From the NCBI GenBank assembly GCA_026396555.1, contig JAPLWO010000044.1, positions 1-9,468 on the forward strand: a stretch of DNA of 9,468 nt. Direction: 5' to 3'. Both the position numbers and the translations under genes were made by a program. Every line of letters starts with the position of its first letter. Positions within the stretch are counted from its first letter, which is position 1. The notes beneath the pieces were generated by a model that made no database searches, had not been told where the DNA came from, and saw nothing but the letters and a program-made list of their open reading frames with translations. Positions 1-6,033 of the stretch are shown here, piece by piece. The stretch comes from Candidatus Magasanikiibacteriota bacterium. GTDB taxonomy: Bacteria; Patescibacteriota; Patescibacteriia; Magasanikbacterales; 2-02-FULL-50-9b.

Positions 1-1977
1 AACTTTTGATAATTTCACCAACAAGATTTTTCGTTTATCCATTACTTCGCGGAAATTAAATGCACTCGTTTGTTGACCGATAATTGGACGCATGTAATCG
101 TTCGAAACAAACTGCGTTAATTTTGAGGTGATGTACGGAACCATGTTTTGAAGTGATGCTTCGCCACCAGCTTTTTGCGCTTCTTTTACCCAAAAATCAT
201 ACACAACTGGATTGTGACATTTTGATAATTTAAAGCGACGAAAATCTTCATCTGCTAATAATTTTGGAACTTCCATGAGCGTTGAACCAGACTCTGGATC
301 TTCCATCAAAAGTAACATTGCGTTACGCATGTATTGTTCAAACATTGGACCACCCGTAGATTTTAAGTCGTACAATTTATCAAAAATCTTGATCATTTCA
401 TTGATCACAAATGTTTTTTGTTCTGGATAGCGAGGATCATATTCCATCAAGTTCAAACCTTGTGGACGACCAATGTCCGCTGGATCAAATAAAATAACAT
501 CGTCGGCGCGTGATGCGGGAACATGTGATAACACATCATCAACTAAATCTCCATGCGGATCAATAATACAAACTCCATCACCGTTTGCGATATCTTGTGC
601 GGCAAGATTTTCTTGGAACACCGATTTACCAGTACCAGACTTTCCAATGATATACATGTGACGTGCGCGATCATCACGCGCAACGCGAATGTCAGTTCGA
701 ATACCGCGGTAATCATTGTAGCCCAAAATAATTCCTTCGCGCGGAACGTTATTTGGTGGCGGTGCTTTACGTGCAGTTAACCATTTAATATTTGGAGTTT
801 CTGTTGTTGGAAGCGGGAAGTGATAGAGCGAAGAAATTTCTTCGGTGTTGAGTAACAGCGAACGATGTTCATTGAGTGAACGATAAATAAAATCTTGTAC
901 AATATGATTTTGTCCTGATGGAATCAAAACAGAAAAACTATTTCCATAATGATAAGAATTGAATTGTGCAAACGCGCTGGCAACCTGATCGAATGTTTGA
1001 CGCGCGCGAATTTTATCAGTCGCCGCAACAACGATACGAATATTTACATGCAAACCTGCGCGACTCGCTTTTTCTTCAAGTCCTTTAACAACCTCTTCTT
1101 CCATCGGAGAGAGACGATACGGCTCATGACTCCCTTTGGTCCCATCTTTGCGTGTTGAAAGAAATACGTAGTGATGAAGAAACGTTCCTAACACGCCGCG
1201 GTTTGCAATTTTTTCAAATTTTCCACCCTGCTGAATTTCGCGCGCTAATTCGATTCCATGTTTACGCCATGAACTTCCTGCTGGTTGTACCACGAATTGA
1301 ATGCATGAACCATCTGGAATTTGAATTTTTGCGAGCGAATTCGTAATTGCGTTCAGCGGGTCTGAATCAATTTTTTTGTATGTTTTAATGGGAAATGGAC
1401 TGCTACGTTTAAACGACAAGTAACCAGCAAGAATCGCGCCCGTGGGTGTAAAAATATTATAGTCTTTTGTTTCTTCGATTACCGCTGCAGGGAATTGTGC
1501 GTGGATTTGTTCTTCAATAAAAGATTGCAGTGTTCGAGGAACCGCAACGTAAAAATAAATCAAACCACCATGCGCAACCATTTCAAAACTAAAATTATCA
1601 TCACGACCTAAGAGCCATGTTTTAATTCCGTGCTGCGGACGCAAGCCTCCGATATTCGCAAATAATGTTTCCATTACTGCAATTTCTTCGCGAACTTTTT
1701 GAATCGATAAAGATTCCGTCGCACCACCTTTTTGTGAATCTTCTTTACGTTCTTTTGGAACCGTCACTAACAAAACCACTTGTTTAAAACTTCCGAGGTG
1801 TTGATTTTTATGGCGAACAAATGAACGAATTAAAAAAAGCGCTGCGATTCCTCCGGAAATAAGTACAAACGGAATAATAATCGAAAGTCCGATCGTCGGA
1901 AATGCGGGTGTTGCGAGCTGATCGCCAACCGCACTGAGTCCTGCTGTATTGTCAATGATCGCGAGTTGCAAAAACAT
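1..1977 (-). CDS. HerA/VirD4-like membrane-anchored ATPase (type IV secretion DNA-transfer family), C-terminus cut by window edge
   Basis: This frame is open from an ATG at 1977 to the left edge, giving 659 residues without a stop. One hydrophobic segment at about residues 29-52 predicts an N-terminal membrane anchor. A long domain without recognised motifs follows (about 60-400), then a P-loop ATPase domain with Walker A GKSGTGKS (445-452) and a Walker B-like IIDPHGD (471-477), continuing into DPADIGRPQGLNLME. These are typical of the HerA/VirD4/TraG-type ATPases annotated as type IV secretory system conjugative DNA transfer proteins. The family normally continues some 200 residues further, to a second acidic motif, which lies outside the window. 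Such ATPases pump DNA or protein through membranes, but the substrate here is unknown. The gene starts two bases after the stop of the proline-rich protein, with no Shine-Dalgarno, so the two are probably co-translated. No relaxase or other conjugation gene is visible, so a housekeeping or surface role is as likely as conjugation. Confidence 0.88.
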   Translation of the reverse strand, partial: MFLQLAIIDNTAGLSAVGDQLATPAFPTIGLSIIIPFVLISGGIAALFLIRSFVRHKNQHLGSFKQVVLLVTVPKERKEDSQKGGATESLSIQKVREEIAVMETLFANIGGLRPQHGIKTWLLGRDDNFSFEMVAHGGLIYFYVAVPRTLQSFIEEQIHAQFPAAVIEETKDYNIFTPTGAILAGYLSFKRSSPFPIKTYKKIDSDPLNAITNSLAKIQIPDGSCIQFVVQPAGSSWRKHGIELAREIQQGGKFEKIANRGVLGTFLHHYVFLSTRKDGTKGSHEPYRLSPMEEEVVKGLEEKASRAGLHVNIRIVVAATDKIRARQTFDQVASAFAQFNSYHYGNSFSVLIPSGQNHIVQDFIYRSLNEHRSLLLNTEEISSLYHFPLPTTETPNIKWLTARKAPPPNNVPREGIILGYNDYRGIRTDIRVARDDRARHMYIIGKSGTGKSVFQENLAAQDIANGDGVCIIDPHGDLVDDVLSHVPASRADDVILFDPADIGRPQGLNLMEYDPRYPEQKTFVINEMIKIFDKLYDLKSTGGPMFEQYMRNAMLLLMEDPESGSTLMEVPKLLADEDFRRFKLSKCHNPVVYDFWVKEAQKAGGEASLQNMVPYITSKLTQFVSNDYMRPIIGQQTSAFNFREVMDKRKILLVKLSKV

Positions 1978-1979
1978 AG

Positions 1980-2450
1980 TTATGGTTTTCGATTGTGTTC
2001 GCGGTCAAATAGTTCTTGAATTTTATCTGTTTTAATTTTCGCCTCTTGTTCGAGAAAAAATTTATTGACGCCTGGCACGATCAATAACCACTCTCGAATT
2101 AATTCTAAAATTTGTTTGATTTGAATGATGCCGCTTTTAATCATTCCCGAAATTTTTGCAGAAATTTCTTCACCTTTTGCCTTAAATTCCTTTTTCTTTT
2201 CAGCTGATAATGTTTTATACATTTCAGCGACTTCTTCTGATAAAACAGTTTCCACTTCTTTTTGTATTGGATCAATCGCCGGCATGATTGGCTGTGGCTG
2301 GACAGGAAGTGGTTGTGGTGCAGGCGAAGGTTGTTGAGGCTTAGGAGCTACAACTTCACGCTTACTTTCAGGTGCTTCAATTTGCTCGACCGATTGTTCG
2401 GGAGCTGCTGGAATTTCGGGAGTAAAACCTGGCTGATTTTCAACCGCCAT
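1980..2450 (-). CDS. Proline-rich, C-terminally helical protein of unknown function, partner gene of the ATPase
   Basis: This is a 156-residue protein with no function I can name. Residues 1-60 are low-complexity, rich in Pro, Gln, Glu and Ala, with many PQP/PAP repeats, and look disordered. Residues 60-156 are predicted helical. They run from a charged helix (KTLSAEKKKEFKAKGEEI), through an amphipathic stretch (IIQIKQILELIREWLLIV), to PGVNKFFLEQEAKIKTDKI. The amphipathic stretch is not long or hydrophobic enough for a confident membrane span but could lie on a membrane surface. There is no signal peptide. The gene lies 9 bases after the cysS stop and 2 bases before the ATPase start, which suggests that it and the ATPase form a pair, perhaps as a cytoplasmic linker or regulator (inference). 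From memory, similar proteins recur beside this ATPase in Patescibacteria, but I cannot verify that here. The start is ATG at 2450. A promoter-like sequence sits directly upstream. Confidence 0.85.
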   Translation of the reverse strand: MAVENQPGFTPEIPAAPEQSVEQIEAPESKREVVAPKPQQPSPAPQPLPVQPQPIMPAIDPIQKEVETVLSEEVAEMYKTLSAEKKKEFKAKGEEISAKISGMIKSGIIQIKQILELIREWLLIVPGVNKFFLEQEAKIKTDKIQELFDREHNRKP

Positions 2451-2458
2451 ATATTTTT

Positions 2459-2467
2459 ATTATAGCA
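2459..2467 (-). promoter_or_regulatory. Extended -10 promoter-like element overlapping the cysS stop codon
   Basis: Read on the minus strand this is TGCTATAAT, a perfect TGn extension plus consensus -10. The cysS TAA stop (2460-2462) lies inside it, and eight bases separate it from the ATG at 2450. Transcription from it would start two or three bases before that ATG, giving a leaderless message. No -35 hexamer is seen at 17-base spacing. AT-rich stop regions can produce this by chance, so support is moderate. Confidence 0.4.
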
Positions 2468-3842
2468 CAGGTTGAATGGTTTGACCCGTTGCGGTATCTG
2501 AAACTTCAAAACCTCGTACGCGAATTTCATCGCGGATTGCATCAGACGCTGCCCAATTTTTTTCTGCACGAGCTTGGGCGCGTGCGTCTAATAATTTTTG
2601 AATCTCTGCGGGGATGACGACGGCAATTTTTTTTGCGTGTTTTAAATCGAGTCCAAATACTTCATCCATCACAAGAATTGTTGTGCGTTTGTCTGCATCT
2701 GACGCGTCGCTTCCCATTACATCCCACAACACTGCAACTGCTTGTGGTGCATTGAGATCATTCGTGAGAGCTGCATCAAATTTTTGCAATGCAGCCTTAA
2801 TTATATGACCGCCGCGGTGTGTTGCACTTGCTATAAAATTTACAATGGAGTGTCGTGCGCTGCGTGCAGCGGCGAGCGACTCAAGCGTCACTGATAATTC
2901 TTTTCGATAATGAGTTTGCAGTGTTAAATATCGATAGTCGAGTGGCGCGAATCCATTTTCTTTGATCCACTCCATTGTTTTCACATTGCCTTTTGACTTT
3001 GACATTTTTTCTTCGCCTTCAATTACAAATGCTCCATGAACCCAAAAACGAACAAATGGTTTTCCAGTCGCGCATTCTGATTGCGCAATTTCGTTGGTGT
3101 GATGTACGGGGATCAAATCAATGCCTCCCGCGTGAATATCAATGGTTTCGCCTAAATATTTCATCGCCATGGCTGAGCATTCAATATGCCAGCCGGGAAA
3201 TCCAACACCCCAGGGAGATTTCCATTCCATTTGTCGTTTAACGCCGGGCGCCGCAAATTTCCACAGCGCAAAATCAGTTGGACTTTTTTTCTCACCCAGA
3301 TCAACGCGTTTTCCCGCTTGTTGTTGTACATTTTTTAATCCCGCAAGTTTTCCATAATCCGAACAGCGACTTGAGTCAAAATAAATTCCGTCAGAAGTTC
3401 GATACGTGTAACCGAGTCGCTCTAATTTTTTGACCAGCGCGATTTGTTCATTAATATGTTCTGTAGCGCGCGTCCATTTAAAAGGGGAAATATTATTAAG
3501 CTCGTGCAAATCTGCCTTATACATTTTTTCGTATTTTCGAGCGACTTGAAGCGCTGTAATTCCTTCTCGTTTCGCGCCAATCTCCATACGATCTTCGCCC
3601 GTGCCACCCACATCATCGGTTAAATGTCCGACGTCAGTAATATTGGTGATGTGTTTAACGGAATATCCTGCGTGCAACAAAGTTCGTTTTAACAAATCAA
3701 CCGTCATCGCGGTTCGAAAATTTCCAATATGCTGATCATGATAGACAGTTGGCCCACAATTATAAATCGTCGCTGGTTTTTTTAGTGGTTTAAAAATTTC
3801 TTTCGTGCGCGACAATGTGTTAAATAATACGAGTGGTTCCAT
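2460..3842 (-). CDS. cysS: Cysteinyl-tRNA synthetase
   Basis: This is a class I aminoacyl-tRNA synthetase of 460 residues, matching the usual length of about 460. It activates cysteine with ATP and charges tRNACys in the cytoplasm. The HIGH motif is HIGN (38-41) in the context CGPTVYHDQHIGN, and the KMSKS motif is present at 279-283. The zinc site aligns as Cys29, Cys222, His247 and Glu251, with the same 25- and 4-residue spacings as in E. coli. The C-terminal anticodon-binding region ends with the family pattern RAQARAEKNWAASDAIRDEI. The start chosen is ATG at 3842. A GTG at 3863 would add seven atypical residues (VILLCIS in direct translation) and lies upstream of the proposed -10 element. 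The gene leads a leftward block with the proline-rich protein and the ATPase. Confidence 0.97.
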   Translation of the reverse strand: MEPLVLFNTLSRTKEIFKPLKKPATIYNCGPTVYHDQHIGNFRTAMTVDLLKRTLLHAGYSVKHITNITDVGHLTDDVGGTGEDRMEIGAKREGITALQVARKYEKMYKADLHELNNISPFKWTRATEHINEQIALVKKLERLGYTYRTSDGIYFDSSRCSDYGKLAGLKNVQQQAGKRVDLGEKKSPTDFALWKFAAPGVKRQMEWKSPWGVGFPGWHIECSAMAMKYLGETIDIHAGGIDLIPVHHTNEIAQSECATGKPFVRFWVHGAFVIEGEEKMSKSKGNVKTMEWIKENGFAPLDYRYLTLQTHYRKELSVTLESLAAARSARHSIVNFIASATHRGGHIIKAALQKFDAALTNDLNAPQAVAVLWDVMGSDASDADKRTTILVMDEVFGLDLKHAKKIAVVIPAEIQKLLDARAQARAEKNWAASDAIRDEIRVRGFEVSDTATGQTIQPVL

Positions 3843-3853
3843 AGATATGCACA

Positions 3854-3882
3854 ATAGTATCACTTCTCGCGCTTGAATTCAA
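3854..3882 (-). promoter_or_regulatory. Probable cysS promoter
   Basis: On the minus strand TTGAAT (3877-3882) is followed after exactly 17 bases by TACTAT (3854-3859), preceded by TG in the extended -10 position (TGATACTAT). Each hexamer matches the consensus at four of six positions. Transcription would start near 3847, only about five bases before the ATG at 3842. This favours that start over the upstream GTG. Confidence 0.45.
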
Positions 3883-3886
3883 AGTC

Positions 3887-3895
3887 TGTTATAAT
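3887..3895 (+). promoter_or_regulatory. Probable pilM operon promoter (extended -10)
   Basis: TGTTATAAT is a perfect extended -10 element (TG at 3887-3888, TATAAT at 3890-3895), 14 bases before the ATG at 3910. Transcription would begin near 3902, leaving a leader of about eight bases, too short for a normal ribosome-binding site. No -35 is seen at the right spacing; the nearest TTGAAT (3873-3878) is only 11 bases upstream. It is the only gap on this strand in the window, so it probably drives the rightward cluster. Confidence 0.5.
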
Positions 3896-3909
3896 TGTTC
3901 GCAACACCT

Positions 3910-4356
3910 ATGTCATTGTTTGGAATAAAATCAAAGCAGTATATCGGAATCGACATCGGTTCTGGTGGAATTAAACTCGTTGAATTACGAGAACAAAATA
4001 AGCGACCTTATTTGCATACATACGCATTTTCAGATGTGCCTGTCCCATTTCGCATCACACGAACTGATGCAGAACGTGCTGCTGCAGTTGAGACAACCGC
4101 TGCGATGATTAAGGAAATTGCAGCTGCTGCAAAAACAGTTTCAAAATCCGTTGTTGCATCACTTCCTCAGCGTGATGTATTTTCAACCATTATAAATATT
4201 CCGAAAGCGGATGCAAAAACGTTCAATGCTGCAGTTGCACATGAAATAGAAAAATTATTGCCATTTCCACTTGCAGAAGCGCAATTAGATACGCGGAAAA
4301 TTGAACCGCTCCCAAGTGAGGTTGAAATGTATAAAAAAATTGATCGTGGGCGGTGA
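3910..4356 (+). CDS. pilM: PilM-like pilus assembly protein, N-terminal fragment of a broken gene
   Basis: PilM is an actin/FtsA-like cytoplasmic protein that links the inner-membrane PilN/PilO complex to the pilus motor. This fragment has 148 residues. It carries the N-terminal phosphate-1 motif in KQYIGIDIGSGGIKLVEL (9-26) and the conserved segment AVAHEIEKLLPFPLAEAQLDTRKIEPL, which aligns with EAERYIPFPIDEVVLDF of PilM. It then ends abruptly after VEMYKKIDRGR at a TGA (4354-4356). The downstream half continues in the +1 frame from about 4340. The ATG at 3910 was chosen because it directly precedes the typical SLFGIKSK start; an in-frame TTG at 3895 overlaps the -10 element. A full PilM is about 350-380 residues, so this is a truncated product or the first half of a pseudogene. 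The family assignment is firm, functionality doubtful. Confidence 0.8.
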   Translation: MSLFGIKSKQYIGIDIGSGGIKLVELREQNKRPYLHTYAFSDVPVPFRITRTDAERAAAVETTAAMIKEIAAAAKTVSKSVVASLPQRDVFSTIINIPKADAKTFNAAVAHEIEKLLPFPLAEAQLDTRKIEPLPSEVEMYKKIDRGR

Positions 4357-4771
4357 TAAGGTAAATGAAATTTTGGCGCGTGCGTGGAATAAACCTGTGG
4401 GAGATGTGGAGAACATGAAAATTGATGTGTTTGAGTCGCTTGATGATTTATCGGATCCGGAAGTTGATAAATTATTGCAACCTGTTTTTTTGCCGATCAT
4501 TCGTCAAATTGAAATTGTTTTGGAGACCGCACGTCGCAGTTCGTCAGACGCAATGACGCGACCTGATAAAATTATTTTGACCGGAGGCGCAACACATATG
4601 CCCATGCTTGCAAAAAAAATCGAGGAACATTTTTCGATAAAAACATTTGCAGGTGATCCATGGACACGCGTGGTGGTTCCGCCGAGTTTAAAACCAATGC
4701 TTGATCGCATCGGTCCACGTTTTTGTGTGGCGATTGGTCTTGCAGAGCGCATGATTGTAAGTAATTCATAA
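4340..4771 (+). pseudogene. pilM: PilM-like protein, C-terminal fragment in the +1 frame
   Basis: From about 4340 the +1 frame encodes LIVGGDKVNEILARAWN, which aligns with the PilM/FtsA segment that follows the phosphate-2 motif (LSGKDFTEAIARSFN in Thermus PilM). It ends with the C-terminal adenosine-binding pattern KIILTGGATHMPMLAKKI and IGPRFCVAIGLAERMI. Together the two fragments total about 286 residues, some 90 short of a complete PilM. The missing part should hold the rest of subdomain 1C and the phosphate-2 loop. The frame is open back to 4301, but those earlier codons are out-of-frame readings of the N-terminal half. TTG at 4340 or GTG at 4346 could in principle start a separate polypeptide; no ribosome-binding site supports that. 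The stop is followed one base later by the pilin ATG. Confidence 0.72.
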
Positions 4772-4772
4772 T

Positions 4773-5258
4773 ATGAAAAAAAATTTTCAGCCAAACGGAT
4801 TTACGATTCTCGAACTTTTAATTGTTCTGGGCGTCATCGGCCTCTTGATTTTGTTCGGATCAATATTATTAGGAACTGCGCGCGAACGTGCACGTGATGC
4901 AACTCGATTATCGGATTTAGATATTACCCGACGAGCGCTCGAAGATTATTTTCATAGTAATAATCGATATCCACAAGCGCCAACTCCTATTTTATTAGGC
5001 TCAACAGGTTATAAAGTAATTTGTGCGGGAACGCCAACTGGTTTTGCAGAAACACGAAGTGCGTGTGGTGGTTCGACTGTTTATTTAGATCCAGTTCCAA
5101 CGCCTCCACTTCCAGAACCTGCGCAGCTCAGCGGTTATTCATACACATCGATTAATCCAAATAACACTTATACGATTGACGCGGCGCTCGAAGGCGCGGT
5201 TAATGGGTTACAGGGAAAAGTTCAAATCAGTCCTGCAGGTATTCAATTAAAACCGTAA
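4773..5258 (+). CDS. Type IV pilin / type II secretion pseudopilin (GspG-like)
   Basis: This is a 161-residue pilin precursor. It has a short positively charged leader (MKKNFQPNG), the prepilin cleavage site after Gly9 and the mature N-terminus FTILELLIVLGVIGLL. The essential Glu at mature position 5 is Glu14. The hydrophobic helix (10-34) anchors the protein before assembly. It is followed by the GspG/PilA-like helix ARERARDATRLSDLDITRRALEDYFHSNNRYP. The globular part contains two cysteines (84 and 98) that may form a disulfide, a proline-rich loop (107-116) and a C-terminal YSYTSI...NTYTIDAALEG sheet region. It should be cleaved and N-methylated by the peptidase encoded directly downstream. 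It sits one base after the pilM stop and one base before the peptidase start, without a Shine-Dalgarno. Whether it is a major pilin or a minor pseudopilin cannot be decided from sequence. Confidence 0.92.
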   Translation: MKKNFQPNGFTILELLIVLGVIGLLILFGSILLGTARERARDATRLSDLDITRRALEDYFHSNNRYPQAPTPILLGSTGYKVICAGTPTGFAETRSACGGSTVYLDPVPTPPLPEPAQLSGYSYTSINPNNTYTIDAALEGAVNGLQGKVQISPAGIQLKP

Positions 5259-5259
5259 T

Positions 5260-6033
5260 ATGGCATATCCTATTGTGGCTGCAATTATTGTTGCGATTAC
5301 CGGTGCTTATCTTGGCGCATTATCAGATCGATTTGCGTATTGGTTTCATGTATCGCGAACAAATTTATGGCGCAAGAGTTGTGCAAAATGTTTTTCAGCT
5401 GAGTGGATGCTGACGTTCATTCCGATTTTGGGTTACTTGTTTCGTCGTGGAACCTGTCGTTCGTGTTTAGGGCGTTTACCGATTACTTCATTCGCGGCCG
5501 AGGTCGGGGGAATGTTGGTGACTTTGTATACATGGTTTTTTATTTGGGGCGCCGGTTTACCACTCGCAGTGCTTGCGTGGTTTCATATTGGATTTTTACT
5601 TTTCATCATTTTCGGAGGTCTCGTGCTCGCTATTTCAGATTTAGCATATGATGAATTGCCATTTGGATTGTATGTAGTGATTTTGATCGCAATTTTGACG
5701 CGATTATTTTTGTTTGATACTTTGGCAAATCTTGAATTTGCATTATTCGCGGGAATTTTCTCAGGATTCGTGATGGCGCTGCTCGTGATGATTAGTCATT
5801 GGCGCTGGGTGCATGTGCATGATATTTTATTTGGAATTTTTATTGGAATGATTGTCGGTTGGCCTGCTTTTTTTGTGACGCTCGCCATCGCATACATTTT
5901 GGCAGTGCTTGCAGGACTTGTGAGCTGGGCATGGAATACGCGAAGTTTTCGTGGCACTTCGTCATATGGATTGTATTTATTTATTGCGCTTGGATTGCAA
6001 GCATTGATTGCCATGTATGGTGCGCTCGTCTGA
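5260..6033 (+). CDS. Prepilin peptidase (A24 family) with a degenerate GxGD motif
   Basis: This is a 257-residue polytopic membrane protein with about seven or eight hydrophobic segments, resembling PilD/GspO. It would cut the leader of the adjacent prepilin and, if bifunctional, methylate the new N-terminus. The N-terminal domain keeps the four-cysteine zinc pattern: Cys41/Cys44 and Cys66/Cys69, with the typical FIPILGYLFRRGTCRSC between. The first catalytic Asp is probably Asp127 in AISDLAYDELP. The second falls in WVHVHDILFG: Asp188 is retained, but the flanking glycines and lysine of GxGDxK are replaced by His, His and Leu. After it, GWPAFFVTLAIAYILAVLAGL aligns with the usual family helix, so the register seems right. 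Either the enzyme is divergent or it has lost activity. The end overlaps ligA by 17 bases. Confidence 0.82.
   Translation: MAYPIVAAIIVAITGAYLGALSDRFAYWFHVSRTNLWRKSCAKCFSAEWMLTFIPILGYLFRRGTCRSCLGRLPITSFAAEVGGMLVTLYTWFFIWGAGLPLAVLAWFHIGFLLFIIFGGLVLAISDLAYDELPFGLYVVILIAILTRLFLFDTLANLEFALFAGIFSGFVMALLVMISHWRWVHVHDILFGIFIGMIVGWPAFFVTLAIAYILAVLAGLVSWAWNTRSFRGTSSYGLYLFIALGLQALIAMYGALV

Noticed and set aside
473..1346. Plus-strand reading frames opposite the ATPase gene
   Set aside because: They are short, without family motifs, and antisense to a continuous 659-codon frame with Walker motifs.
3843..3863. GTG start for cysS at 3863
   Set aside because: It adds seven residues unlike the family and would lie upstream of the proposed -10 element. 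ATG at 3842 gives the usual N-terminus.
3873..3895. TTGAAT as -35 for the pilM TATAAT
   Set aside because: The spacing is 11 bases, too short for a sigma-70 promoter. Only the extended -10 is supported.
4333..4339. Programmed +1 frameshift at the A7 run in pilM
   Set aside because: The shift needed is +1, whereas A-rich slippery runs mainly favour -1. A recoded product would still lack about 90 core residues. Deletion or assembly error fits better.
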